64,000 nt of DNA from Streptomyces spinoverrucosus (GTDB lineage: Bacteria > Actinomycetota > Actinomycetes > Streptomycetales > Streptomycetaceae). A model generated the notes under the pieces. That model was not told where the DNA came from. It saw only the letters and a list, made by a program, of their open reading frames with translations, and ran no database searches. The position numbers and the translations under genes are program-made. This document shows positions 1 through 8,379 of this stretch, piece by piece; position 1 is the stretch's first letter; the number at the start of each line of letters is the position of its first letter. The stretch spans positions 124,001-188,000 of the forward strand of contig NZ_BJND01000023.1 in the NCBI RefSeq assembly GCF_006539505.1. The letters run 5' to 3'.

Positions 1-1
1 C

Positions 2-802
2 GACGAGACCGGCCTCGACGAACTGTGGCTGTGGGAGGACTGCTTCCGCGAGGGCGGTGTCTCCACCGCCGCGGCCGCGCTCGCCTGGACCGAACGCGTC
101 CGGGTCGGCGTCGGTCTGCTCCCCGTGCCGCTGCGGAACGTCGCCATCACCGCGATGGAGGCCGCCTCCCTGCACCGCATGTTCCCCGGCCGCCCGGTCC
201 TCGCCGTCGGCCACGGCGTGCAGGACTGGATGGGCCAGGTCGGCGCCCGCGCCGAATCGCCGCTGACGCTGCTGCGCGAGCACCTCGACGCGCTGCGGGC
301 GCTGCTGCGCGGTGAGCGGCTGACGACCGAGGGCCGGTACGTCAGGCTCGACGACGTCGCCCTCGACTGGCCGCCGCCGGGCCCGGTCGAGATCCTCGCC
401 GGCGCCACCGGCCCGCGCACGCTCCGGCTGTCCGGGGAGGCGGCGGACGGCACGGTCCTCACCGCGGGCACACCCCCGGACGGCGTACGCCGGGCCCGGC
501 GGCTCATCGACGAGGGGCGGGCGTCGGCCGACCGCACCGACCCGCACCGCGTCGTCGTCTACCTGCTCACCGCCACCGGCCCCGACGCCGCCGCCCGTCT
601 GCGCGCCGAACTCACCGCCGAGGGTCTCGCCGACGTCCCCGACCTCGGTGTCGCCGGGGACGCGGGGGCCGTCGCCAAGGCCGTCGAGCGGCTCACCGAG
701 GCCGGTGCCGACACGGTGATCCTGCAGCCGACGGGCGACGAACCCGACCCCGAGGGCTTCGTCCGCTTCGCCGCGCGGGAGGTCAGACCGCTGGTCCCGT
801 AG
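2..802 (+). CDS. LLM-class F420/flavin-dependent oxidoreductase, 5' truncated
   Basis: The frame is open from base 2, so the N terminus lies outside the window. About 266 residues remain. The visible part fits the luciferase-like monooxygenase (LLM) TIM barrel: the stretch GVGLLPVPLRN, then FPGRPVLAVGHGVQDWMGQV, is the conserved region where these enzymes hold FMN or F420, and the end carries the usual C-terminal alpha/beta repeats with GDAGAVAKAVERL. Family members are F420- or flavin-dependent dehydrogenases or monooxygenases acting in the cytosol; the substrate cannot be read from the sequence. The stop overlaps by 20 bp the end of the convergent DinB-like gene. The family call is sound; the specific reaction is unknown. 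Confidence 0.85.
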   Translation, partial: DETGLDELWLWEDCFREGGVSTAAAALAWTERVRVGVGLLPVPLRNVAITAMEAASLHRMFPGRPVLAVGHGVQDWMGQVGARAESPLTLLREHLDALRALLRGERLTTEGRYVRLDDVALDWPPPGPVEILAGATGPRTLRLSGEAADGTVLTAGTPPDGVRRARRLIDEGRASADRTDPHRVVVYLLTATGPDAAARLRAELTAEGLADVPDLGVAGDAGAVAKAVERLTEAGADTVILQPTGDEPDPEGFVRFAAREVRPLVP

Positions 803-1286
803 CTGGTCGGTGGTCGCCCGTCGTCCCGTCGATGAGCTCCCGCACGATGTCCATGTGGCCCGCGTGTCTGGCCGTCTCCTCGATCATGTGGACGATCACC
901 CAGCGCAGGGAGACGCGGCCCTCCCGCCACGCCGGGCTGCCTGTGTCGTCCAGCGACAGCTCGGTGATCGTGCGGTCGGCGGCGGCGCGGGCACGGCCGT
1001 AGAAGTCGATGATCTGCTGGGTCGTCTCGCCCTGGTCGGCCCGCATGTCCTCGTTCTCGTACGGGTCGAACCACAGCGGCTCAACCTCCCGGCCGAAGGT
1101 CTCCACCAGCCAGCCGTACTCCACCGACCCCAAATGCTTCACCAGGCCGAGCAGGCTCGTGCCCGACGGTGTCATCGGTCGGCGCAACTGCTCGTCGTCC
1201 AGGCCGTCCAGCTTCCACAGCACCGCGTCCCGGTGCCGGTCCAGACTCGCGTGCAGCGTCGCCTTCTCGCCGTCCCGGTACGGCAT
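783..1286 (-). CDS. DinB/DUF664-family protein
   Basis: Encodes 167 residues. ATG at 1286 is preceded by a GAGGGGG ribosome-binding site; longer in-frame extensions run antisense to the next gene and are unlikely. The family is a four-helix bundle related to DinB/mycothiol-dependent maleylpyruvate isomerase. Family features include HLGSVEYGW (residues about 50-58) and the C-terminal HMIEETARHAGHMDIVREL, whose spaced histidines are the usual metal ligands. Actinobacterial members are often mycothiol S-transferase-like, but the substrate is not evident. It is convergent with the oxidoreductase on its left and divergent from the methyltransferase on its right. Confidence 0.88.
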   Translation of the reverse strand: MPYRDGEKATLHASLDRHRDAVLWKLDGLDDEQLRRPMTPSGTSLLGLVKHLGSVEYGWLVETFGREVEPLWFDPYENEDMRADQGETTQQIIDFYGRARAAADRTITELSLDDTGSPAWREGRVSLRWVIVHMIEETARHAGHMDIVRELIDGTTGDHRPATGPAV

Positions 1287-1373
1287 GCCCGCCCCCTCGT
1301 TCGTCCCGCCCTCGTTCCCCACTGCAGGAAAATTAGCAGCGGCCACTGACAACGCCCTGCGACGATCAAACGC

Positions 1374-2177
1374 ATGCAGCATGACCACCGTCCCACGGAA
1401 CCTCGCCGCACCTTCGAGGAACTCGTCGCCGAAGGGGCCGCCGTGCCCACCGAGGGCTGGGACTTCTCCTGGTTCGAAGGGCGGGCCACCGAGGCGCGGC
1501 CGTCGTGGCGGTACGCCGAGTCGCTCGCCGGGCGACTCGCACGCGCGCGTGCCGCCCTCGACATCCAGACCGGCGGCGGCGAGGTCCTCGACTTCGCGCT
1601 CGGCGCCACCGCGCACCCGCCCGGCCTGCTCGCCGCGACCGAGGGCTGGCCGCCGAACGTCGCCAAGGCCACCGCCCTGCTCCGCCCGCGCGGCGTGGTG
1701 GTCGTCGCCGCGCCGGACGACGCGCCGCTGCCCTTCGCCGACGGCACCTTCGACCTCGTCTGCAGCCGCCACCCCGTTCAGCCCCACTGGGACGAGATCG
1801 CGCGCGTGCTCCGGCCCGGCGGTACGTACTTCGCCCAGCATGTCGGTCCCAGCAGCGTCTTCGAACTCGTCGAGTACTTCCTCGGGCCGCAGTCCGCGCA
1901 GGTGCGCGGCGCCCGCCACCCCGACCGTGAGCGCGCGGGCGCACAGGCGGCGGGACTGGAGGTCGTCGAGCTGCGCGCGGAGCGGCTGCGGATGGAGTTC
2001 CACGACATCGCCGCCGTCGTGCACTTCCTGCGCAAGGTGATCTGGATGGTCCCCGGCTTCACCGTCGAGGCCTACGAGGACAAGCTCCGCGCCCTGCACG
2101 AGCGGATCGAGGCGGAAGGCCCCTTCGTGGCCCACAGCACCCGCCACCTGTTCGACGCCCGCAAACCGGCCGACTGA
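1374..2177 (+). CDS. class I SAM-dependent methyltransferase
   Basis: Encodes 267 residues with a Rossmann methyltransferase fold. Motif I is ALDIQTGGGEVL (about residues 61-72), the post-I acidic region follows, and ADGTFDLVCSRHPV is motif IV, with VLRPGGTYF after it. The GTGGGE-like motif is the diverged LDIQTGGGE version common in actinobacterial methyltransferases of unknown substrate. The C terminus (LRKVIWMVPGFTVEAYEDKLRALHERI) is typical of this Streptomyces subgroup. It stands alone, divergent from the DinB gene with 87 bp between them. Substrate unknown. Confidence 0.88.
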   Translation: MQHDHRPTEPRRTFEELVAEGAAVPTEGWDFSWFEGRATEARPSWRYAESLAGRLARARAALDIQTGGGEVLDFALGATAHPPGLLAATEGWPPNVAKATALLRPRGVVVVAAPDDAPLPFADGTFDLVCSRHPVQPHWDEIARVLRPGGTYFAQHVGPSSVFELVEYFLGPQSAQVRGARHPDRERAGAQAAGLEVVELRAERLRMEFHDIAAVVHFLRKVIWMVPGFTVEAYEDKLRALHERIEAEGPFVAHSTRHLFDARKPAD

Positions 2178-2749
2178 AACACGCCCTACGCCTGGGTGGC
2201 CTTCGGTGCTGTGAGCGGGCGAGCCCTGGCCACGGTTTTCCACATTGTTATCAGCCACCACTCAGTCACCCATGACACATCGCGTAAGTTCAGACCAAGG
2301 TAATTCGCGTGAGCAAAGCTGCGCGGGCGGCACCGCGCAGTGGAGGGGGCTGCGCGGTGCCCACGGCCCGTTCCCGGGCGTCAAGCCGTCGGCGGCAGGC
2401 GGGTCGCCCGTCAGAGGGATGCCGGAAAAATCCTGTGCGTCCCCCGGGGTCCGGCCATGAATACGCTGTGAACCAGGCATTCCGCGGCCACCGGCGCGTT
2501 GCCGGGCGATTTCGGAGAGTAGTTGTCGCGCGCCGATGCACCCAGCAGCCCTTACGAAGGGTTATGGTGGAAGCCCCCCCTCGGGCCGGTCCGTCTCCCC
2601 CCCACGGACCGGCCCGTTTTTTCTGCCCCAAACGCCCGTTGGGGCACTGTCGTACCGCGGGGGTAGGCTTCGCCCCCGGGGACCGTCATACGGACAGGGG
2701 TTGCGCTCGACCGTACCTGTCCGATCCGTACGGAGGGGCTGACAATCAC
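2178..2749. other. 572-bp non-coding stretch upstream of uppS
   Basis: I find no convincing gene here; the open frames lack a ribosome-binding site and family signature. It has several short inverted repeats, for example CTGCGCGG/CCGCGCAG around 2327-2343, and ends in a strong intrinsic terminator at 2583-2622. The terminator lies well before the uppS start, so it must end a transcript that arises inside this stretch or reads in from the methyltransferase gene. A small RNA or an attenuated leader is possible. The last about 100 bases should hold the uppS promoter. Confidence 0.5.
2583..2622 (+). terminator. intrinsic terminator
   Basis: Perfect 12-bp stem GGGCCGGTCCGT / ACGGACCGGCCC around a C-rich loop, followed immediately by a run of six T. 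Strong rho-independent terminator on the + strand. Confidence 0.85.
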
Positions 2750-3523
2750 GTGAACCTGCGCGACAAGCTGCGCGGCCTGCTGGTCAGGCTCTACGCACGC
2801 CGGGTGGAAGGCCACCTGGACCACGCTCAGGTGCCCAAGCACATCGGCGTCATCATGGACGGCAACCGGCGCTGGGCGAAGGCCGCGGGTTCCACCACGG
2901 TGCACGGTCACCGGGCCGGTGCCGAGAAGATCGAGGAGTTCCTCGGCTGGTGCACCGAGACGGACGTCGAGGTCGTCACCCTCTGGCTGCTGTCGACGGA
3001 CAACTTCGACCGGCCCCAGGAGGAGCTCGTCCCGCTCCTCGGCATCATCGAGGACGTCGTGCGCACCCTCGCCGCCGACGGCCGCTGGCGCGTGCACCAC
3101 GTCGGCACCCCCGACCTGCTGCCGTCCCCGATGCAGACCGCGCTGAAGGAGGCCGAGGAGGCCACCGCGCACGTCGACGGGATACTCGTCAACGTCGCCA
3201 TCGGCTACGGCGGCCGCCAGGAGATCGCCGACGCCGTCCGCTCCATGCTGCTGGACGCCGCCGACAAGGGCCGCTCCATCGAGGACGTCGCCGAGGCCGT
3301 CGACGTCGACATGATCGGCCGCCACCTCTACACGGGTGACCAGCCCGACCCCGACCTGGTCATCCGCACCAGCGGCGAGCAGCGGCTGTCCGGATTCATG
3401 CTGTGGCAGACGGCGCACTCCGAGTACTACTTCTGTGAGGTCTTCTGGCCGGCCTTCCGCAAGGTCGACTTCCTGCGCGCCCTGCGCGACTACGCGGCGC
3501 GCCACCGCCGCTACGGCGGCTGA
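2750..3523 (+). CDS. uppS: isoprenyl transferase (undecaprenyl diphosphate synthase family)
   Basis: Encodes 257 residues from GTG at 2750, preceded by GGAGGGG at about 2732; longer upstream frames have no support. A cis-prenyltransferase that adds isopentenyl diphosphate units to an allylic primer to make the long-chain polyprenyl carrier lipid for cell-wall synthesis. The diphosphate-binding signature HIGVIMDGNRRWA lies at about residues 28-40, with catalytic Asp in MDGN. The C-terminal signatures PDLVIRTSGEQRLSGFMLWQ and YYFCEVFWPAF bind the IPP diphosphate and Mg. Streptomyces usually has two paralogues; this is the short one next to a PhoH gene. A hairpin terminator follows. Confidence 0.95.
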   Translation: MNLRDKLRGLLVRLYARRVEGHLDHAQVPKHIGVIMDGNRRWAKAAGSTTVHGHRAGAEKIEEFLGWCTETDVEVVTLWLLSTDNFDRPQEELVPLLGIIEDVVRTLAADGRWRVHHVGTPDLLPSPMQTALKEAEEATAHVDGILVNVAIGYGGRQEIADAVRSMLLDAADKGRSIEDVAEAVDVDMIGRHLYTGDQPDPDLVIRTSGEQRLSGFMLWQTAHSEYYFCEVFWPAFRKVDFLRALRDYAARHRRYGG

Positions 3524-3836
3524 CGGACCCACCCCGACCACCCGGGACGTACGGCGCTTCATACGGAGTTCACCGGCGCGCCGTCATATGCCGTGGCATG
3601 GCGGCGCGTTTTCGAGGGCATAAGGCAAGCAGGTCGACTCCCGAACCACGGGTGTCGGATCTCAGCGGACGGCACGGGGCCGTCCGCCCGGGAGGCCCTT
3701 TGCACCAGCCCGATCGTGCGGTCACAGCACGGACACAGAGGCGAAAGGGCCGGTTCCGGCCCGTGCATCGAGGCCGGCAACCGGTCCAGATCGTCTCCGT
3801 CGCTCCCCGACCTCATCCGAGGGGGTACGTCCTTCC
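3524..3836. other. intergenic region uppS-phoH
   Basis: 313 bases with no supported gene. It holds the uppS terminator at 3575-3612. The remainder is probably the promoter and leader of the PhoH gene, with a GAGGGGG ribosome-binding site at about 3819. Confidence 0.5.
3575..3612 (+). terminator. probable uppS terminator
   Basis: CGCGCCG (3577-3583) pairs perfectly with CGGCGCG (3602-3608). The loop can form a nested ATGCC/GGCAT hairpin, and TTTTC follows. Confidence 0.6.
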
Positions 3837-5162
3837 GTGGTGACCAGCACAAAGCGCCACAAGCCAGACCGGCGCACCTATGTTCTCGACACCAGCGTCC
3901 TGCTGGCCGACCCGAACGCTTTGAACCGCTTCGACGAGCACGAGGTCGTGCTCCCGGTCGTGGTGGTCACGGAGCTCGAGGCCAAGCGGCACCATCCCGA
4001 ACTCGGCTACTTCGCCCGGCAGGCCCTGCGTCTGCTCGACGACTACCGCGTGCGGTACGGCCGTCTGGACGCCCCCATCCCGATCGGGGACCTCGGCGGA
4101 ACGCTCCGTGTCGAGCTCAACCACTCGGACCCCAGTGTGCTGCCGACCGGCTACCGCCTGGGGGACAACGACTCCCGCATCCTCGCGGTCGCGCGGAACC
4201 TGCAGGCCGAGGGGTTCGACGTCACCGTGGTCTCGAAGGACCTCCCGCTTCGGATCAAGGCGTCCTCCGTCGGCCTGCTCGCCGAGGAGTACCGCGCCGA
4301 ACTGGCCATCACGGACTCCTCCGGCTGGACCGGAATGTCCGAACTGACCCTGCCCGGTGAGCAGGTGGACATCCTCTTCGAGGAAGGCCATGTCTACGTC
4401 CCCGAAGTCGCCGACCTGCCCGTCCACACTGGCCTGACCATCCAGTCCGAGCGTGGAAAGGCACTCGGCCGGGTGACACCGGAGGGCAACGTCCGCCTGG
4501 TGCGCGGCGACCGGGAGGCGTTCGGCATCAAGGGGCGCAGCGCGGAGCAGCGGATCGCGCTGGATCTGCTGCTCGACGCGGACGTCGGGATCGTGTCGAT
4601 GGGCGGCCGGGCCGGCACCGGCAAGTCGGCGCTGGCGCTGTGCGCGGGCCTGGAGGCGGTCCTGGAGCGCCGCCAGCACGAGAAGATCATGGTCTTCCGC
4701 CCGCTGTACGCGGTGGGCGGGCAGGAGCTGGGCTATCTGCCCGGCACCGAGGCCGAGAAGATGAGCCCCTGGGCGCAGGCGGTCTTCGACACGCTGTCCG
4801 CGGTCACCAGCCGCGAGGTCATCGAGGAGGTCACCGCGCGCGGGATGCTGGAGGTGCTCCCGCTCACCCACATCCGCGGCCGCTCGCTGCACGACGCGTT
4901 CGTGATCGTGGACGAGGCGCAGTCGCTGGAGCGGAACGTCCTGCTGACCGTTCTGTCCAGAATCGGCGCCAATTCACGGGTCGTTCTGACGCACGATGTG
5001 GCGCAAAGGGACAATTTGCGGGTGGGGCGGTACGACGGTGTCGTCGCCGTCGTGGAGAAGCTGAAGGGGCATCCGCTCTTCGCCCATGTGACCCTGACGC
5101 GGTCCGAGAGGTCCCAGATCGCGGCGCTTGTGACCGAAATGCTGGAGGACGGGGCGATCTGA
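3837..5162 (+). CDS. PIN-PhoH protein (PhoH-like ATPase)
   Basis: Encodes 441 residues from tandem GTG codons at 3837/3840. The N-terminal PIN domain, an RNase fold, has the acidic set DTSVLLADP (about 16-24), the E of VVVVTELEAKR, and GDNDSRILAVA. The C-terminal PhoH P-loop ATPase has Walker A GGRAGTGKSALA (about 262-273) and Walker B FVIVDEAQSLE (about 357-367). This is the PhoH2 architecture, described as a sequence-specific RNA helicase/nuclease in mycobacteria. It acts in the cytosol on RNA; its physiological target here is unknown. It is transcribed alone, with a leader of about 300 bases in front. Confidence 0.92.
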   Translation: MVTSTKRHKPDRRTYVLDTSVLLADPNALNRFDEHEVVLPVVVVTELEAKRHHPELGYFARQALRLLDDYRVRYGRLDAPIPIGDLGGTLRVELNHSDPSVLPTGYRLGDNDSRILAVARNLQAEGFDVTVVSKDLPLRIKASSVGLLAEEYRAELAITDSSGWTGMSELTLPGEQVDILFEEGHVYVPEVADLPVHTGLTIQSERGKALGRVTPEGNVRLVRGDREAFGIKGRSAEQRIALDLLLDADVGIVSMGGRAGTGKSALALCAGLEAVLERRQHEKIMVFRPLYAVGGQELGYLPGTEAEKMSPWAQAVFDTLSAVTSREVIEEVTARGMLEVLPLTHIRGRSLHDAFVIVDEAQSLERNVLLTVLSRIGANSRVVLTHDVAQRDNLRVGRYDGVVAVVEKLKGHPLFAHVTLTRSERSQIAALVTEMLEDGAI

Positions 5163-5563
5163 GCACCGCGTCCCATCTCGGGGCGGTTACGCGGTAGTTG
5201 GCGCCGTTCGGCAAAGGCCCAGAGCCTAGTCGGGCGGCGCCTTCGCGCGTCACGGTTTCTCAAAATCCCCAGGGCCAAACGGCATGTGAGCTTTCACACG
5301 CAACTCAGAATTGCCTTGCGGTGTCGGGTTACGGCAGAGTCTCACTCCTGTCAGGCCCCGCATACGACACACCTGTACCCCCAGCGGTACGGCACAACAG
5401 AGGCATCACAGCTAACTCCATAGCGTCGTCGTATGCCGCCCGAGCACCATGTGGCGCTCCTGGACCGGGAGTTGCCCACCGGGCCCGTGCCTTCCGTGAC
5501 CCGCAGTTGGGGAGGCCAGTGCCAGGGGCACGATTGCGTCCGCCAGGGTCACCGAAGCGGGCG
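5163..5563. other. long untranslated leader upstream of the SLT gene
   Basis: About 400 bases with no supported gene. The sequence near the gene is rich in short complementary blocks, for example around 5500-5560, so the SLT mRNA may have a structured leader. Some secreted lysozyme-like genes in Streptomyces are preceded by c-di-AMP (ydaO) riboswitches, but the conserved ydaO core strings are not present here in recognisable form. Confidence 0.4.
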
Positions 5564-5581
5564 ATGCTGGAAGGAAACCGT

Positions 5582-6277
5582 GTGAGCCGGATTTCGGTCC
5601 GGGGATTCGCAGTGGCCTCGGCCACCGCGGTCACCGCTGTCGGAAGCGTCGTCGGCGTTGCCTCGGGCAGCACCGCGCAGCCCAATGACGCCGAGGCGGC
5701 GGCAACCGACCTGACGCTCCTCGCGGACATACCCGCGGGCCAGCAGGCCCAGGTGCAGACCGCGTCCCTGACGCAGCAGGCCGACGTACAGGCCATCGCC
5801 GCGGACGCCAGCGCCAAGAAGGAAGCCGAGGAGGCTGCGCGCAAGGCGGCCGCCCAGACCGCGATCGCGAAGAAGGAAGCCGCCGAGAAGGCGGCCCAGG
5901 AAGCCAAGGAGCGCGAGGAGGCGGAGAAGGCGGCCAGCCGTTCCGCCACCCGGGACGCGTCCGACTTCCCCGCCCAGGGTTCGTACAGCATCGCCGAGAT
6001 CCAGTCGATGGCGGCGGCGATGGTGCCGAGCGGGCAGTTCCAGTGCTTCAGCAACATCGTGGACCACGAGTCCGACTGGAACTACCGGGCGGTCAATCCC
6101 TCCTCCGGTGCCTACGGCCTCTTCCAGGCGCTGCCCGGCTCCAAGATGTCCTCCGTCGGCGCCGACTGGCAGACCAACCCGGCCACCCAGATCAAGTGGG
6201 GCCTCAACTACATGAACGAGCGCTACGGCAGCCCCTGTGACGCCTGGGCGTTCTGGCAGGCCAACCACTGGTACTGA
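5582..6277 (+). CDS. secreted transglycosylase SLT-domain protein
   Basis: Encodes 231 residues from GTG at 5582, with AAGGA just upstream; an in-frame ATG at 5564 would add six residues. The N-terminal signal peptide has a hydrophobic segment AVASATAVTAVGSVVGVASG. An Ala/Glu/Lys-rich, probably coiled-coil region follows (about 70-130: KKEAEEAARKAAAQ and similar). The C-terminal domain is lysozyme-like, with the catalytic Glu in VDHESDWNYRAVNPSSGAYGLFQ and the end GSPCDAWAFWQANHWY. It should cleave peptidoglycan glycan strands outside the membrane. It is monocistronic with a long leader; a hairpin follows. Confidence 0.9.
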   Translation: MSRISVRGFAVASATAVTAVGSVVGVASGSTAQPNDAEAAATDLTLLADIPAGQQAQVQTASLTQQADVQAIAADASAKKEAEEAARKAAAQTAIAKKEAAEKAAQEAKEREEAEKAASRSATRDASDFPAQGSYSIAEIQSMAAAMVPSGQFQCFSNIVDHESDWNYRAVNPSSGAYGLFQALPGSKMSSVGADWQTNPATQIKWGLNYMNERYGSPCDAWAFWQANHWY

Positions 6278-6312
6278 GCCCCGGTCGGGCAGCCTCCCAC
6301 TCAACTTTTCCG

Positions 6313-6341
6313 AGCCCCTCGCCGTCCTTCGGTGAGGGGCT
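6313..6341 (+). terminator. hairpin after the SLT gene
   Basis: AGCCCCTC (6313-6320) pairs with GAGGGGCT (6334-6341), 36 bp after the stop. There is no real T-tract, as is common for Streptomyces terminators. Confidence 0.55.
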
Positions 6342-6428
6342 TCGGGCATGTGGAGTTCCAGCCATGTACGGTCGGACGGGACGGCTCCGGGGGGAGTGGT
6401 GGGGACAGCAGGGGTAAAGGGACGGATC

Positions 6429-7745
6429 ATGTCGCGAGTGCCAGGGTGGCTCGGTCGGGTCGGCGCCCGGCTGACCGAGATGGGGCAACGGTGGGAGCAG
6501 CGCCGCGCCGAGGCCGAGCGAGCGCATGCCGAGCCGGAGGTGGAGCCCGAGGAGTCGGCCGAGAAGGCGGAGTCCCCGCAGTACGCGCCTGACGTACCGG
6601 TCATCGCCCGTCCCGATCCGGCGCAGGCCGTGCCGTGGGGGATGCGGGTGGCGGCGGAGGCCGGGTGGCGGCTGCTGGTGCTGGCGGGGACATTGTGGGT
6701 GCTGATGCGCGTCATCAGTGCCGTACAGCTGGTCGTGCTGGCGTTTGTGGCGTCGCTGCTCATGACGGCGGTGCTGCAGCCGACCGTGGCGCGGCTGCGG
6801 CGGATGGGGGTGCCGCGGGGGCCGGCGACGGCGATGACCGCGATCCTCGGGTTCGTGGTGATGGGCCTGATCGGATGGTTCGTGACCTGGCAGGTCATGG
6901 AGAACATCGACAACCTCTCCGACCAGGTGCAGGACGGCATCGACGAGCTGCGGCGATGGCTGCTCGACAGTCCCTTCCACGTCACGGACAAACAGATCAA
7001 CGACATCGCCGAGAATCTGCGCGAGGCGATCGGCGCGAACACCGACCAGATCACCTCCGCGGGGCTGGAGGGCGTGACGGTCGTCGTCGAGACACTGACC
7101 GGGATTCTGCTCGCGCTCTTCTCGACGCTCTTCCTGCTCTACGACGGCCGCCGGATCTGGGAGTGGACGCTGAAGCTGGTGCCGGCGGCGGCGCGGCCGG
7201 GAGTGGCCGGGGCCGGTCCCCGGGCCTGGCGGACCCTCACCGCCTATGTGCGCGGCACGGTGGTCGTGGCTCTGATTGACGCGATCTTCATCGGCCTCGG
7301 CATCTACTTCCTGGATGTGCCGATGGCTGTGCCGCTGGCGGTGTTCATCTTCCTCGGGGCGTTCATCCCGCTGGTGGGTGCGGTGATCTCGGGTGCGCTG
7401 GCCGTGGTCGTGGCGCTCGTGACGCAGGGCGTCTTCACGGCGGTGATGACGCTGGTGGTCGTGCTCGCCGTGCAGCAGATCGAGGGCCACATCCTGCAGC
7501 CGTTCATCCTGGGGCGGGCGGTGCGGGTGCATCCGCTGGCGGTGGTGCTGTCGGTGACGGCGGGCGGCCTGGTGGCGGGGATCGGCGGCGCGGTGGTGGC
7601 GGTGCCGCTGGTGGCGGTCACGAACACGGTCGTCGGCTACCTGCGCGCCTACTCCCACGAACGAGCCCTACGTCTCTCCCCACGCCCCCGAGGCGCCACA
7701 GCGACGGACACCGCGCCCACCCAGCCACCCGAACCGGGCACCTGA
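6429..7745 (+). CDS. AI-2E family transporter (YdiK/PerM type)
   Basis: Encodes 438 residues. ATG at 6429 has AAAGGGA upstream. An acidic, charged cytoplasmic N terminus of about 65 residues precedes about eight membrane segments: VAAEAGWRLLVLAGTLWVLMR, then VQLVVLAFVASLLMTAVLQP, then MTAILGFVVMGLIGWFVTW. A large extracellular loop (about 160-230) and the C-terminal block VGAVISGALAVVVALVTQG...GGAVVAVPLVAV follow. The name is historical; members are putative membrane exporters or ion antiporters and the substrate is not established. It is convergent with ahpD. Confidence 0.9.
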   Translation: MSRVPGWLGRVGARLTEMGQRWEQRRAEAERAHAEPEVEPEESAEKAESPQYAPDVPVIARPDPAQAVPWGMRVAAEAGWRLLVLAGTLWVLMRVISAVQLVVLAFVASLLMTAVLQPTVARLRRMGVPRGPATAMTAILGFVVMGLIGWFVTWQVMENIDNLSDQVQDGIDELRRWLLDSPFHVTDKQINDIAENLREAIGANTDQITSAGLEGVTVVVETLTGILLALFSTLFLLYDGRRIWEWTLKLVPAAARPGVAGAGPRAWRTLTAYVRGTVVVALIDAIFIGLGIYFLDVPMAVPLAVFIFLGAFIPLVGAVISGALAVVVALVTQGVFTAVMTLVVVLAVQQIEGHILQPFILGRAVRVHPLAVVLSVTAGGLVAGIGGAVVAVPLVAVTNTVVGYLRAYSHERALRLSPRPRGATATDTAPTQPPEPGT

Positions 7746-7785
7746 GCCCAGCAGTCCGAGGCACTACCGCCGGCCAACGCCAAGC

Positions 7786-7811
7786 CCCCGCCCACCAAAC
7801 GGTGGACGGGG
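7786..7811. terminator. hairpin between convergent genes
   Basis: CCCCGCCCACC (7786-7796) pairs with GGTGGACGGGG (7801-7811) with one mismatch around an AAAC loop. It sits between the stops of the transporter gene and ahpD and could end both transcripts. Confidence 0.5.
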
Positions 7812-7839
7812 TCTTCATGCGCGGTCAGTCGCTCTGCGG

Positions 7840-8373
7840 CTACTCGGCGAGGGCCGCCTCGGCGTCCAGGGTCACCGCGACCGCCTGGACGACGGACGCG
7901 ATCTTGAAGGACTCCTGGATGGTCTCGCGGTCGACGCCAGCCTTGCGCAGGACCTGCTCGTGGGAGTCGAGGCACATGCCGCAGCCGTTGATGGCGGAGA
8001 CGGCGAAGGACCACAGCTCGAAGTCGACCTTGTCCACGCCCGGGTTGCCGATGACGTTCATCCGCAGGCCCGCGCGCAGGGTGCCGTACTCGTGGTCGGA
8101 CAGCAGGTGCCGCGTGCGGTAGAAGACGTTGTTCATCGCCATGATCGCCGCAGCGGACTTCGCCGCCGTGTACGCCTCCGGCGACAGCGCCGCCTTCGCC
8201 TCCGGCTCCAGCTCACGCACCACGATGGGGGAGCGGGCGGCGATCGCCGTCGCCAGCACCGTGCCCCACAGCTGCTGCGCCGGGAGGTCGGAGTTGCCGA
8301 TGACCGAGCCCAGGTTGAGCTTCAGGTCCTTGGCGTAGTCCGGGATGCGGGACTTCAGAGAGTCGAGGGACAC
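7840..8373 (-). CDS. ahpD: alkyl hydroperoxide reductase AhpD
   Basis: Encodes 177 residues from GTG at 8373, six bases after the ahpC stop, so the two genes form one operon. AhpD is a carboxymuconolactone-decarboxylase-fold thiol reductase. The motif INGCGMCLDSHEQ (about 130-142) holds the CXXC cysteine pair, and its histidine relays protons. It passes electrons from a dihydrolipoamide carrier to AhpC in the cytosol. Length and motif match the mycobacterial and S. coelicolor enzymes. Confidence 0.97.
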   Translation of the reverse strand: MSLDSLKSRIPDYAKDLKLNLGSVIGNSDLPAQQLWGTVLATAIAARSPIVVRELEPEAKAALSPEAYTAAKSAAAIMAMNNVFYRTRHLLSDHEYGTLRAGLRMNVIGNPGVDKVDFELWSFAVSAINGCGMCLDSHEQVLRKAGVDRETIQESFKIASVVQAVAVTLDAEAALAE

Positions 8374-8379
8374 CCCGGA

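Noticed and set aside
2262..2631. Possible proteins in both strands upstream of uppS
   Set aside because: No ribosome-binding sites, no family signatures and GC pattern not typical of coding sequence; the stretch contains a strong terminator.
5163..5581. c-di-AMP (ydaO) riboswitch before the SLT lysozyme-like gene
   Set aside because: Context is right, but I cannot find the conserved core strings (such as GGTGAATC) in the right order. A covariance-model search would settle it.
6204..7658. Long open frame antisense to the AI-2E transporter
   Set aside because: It is His/Arg/Gln-rich, a typical antisense shadow of a GC-rich gene, with no family match.
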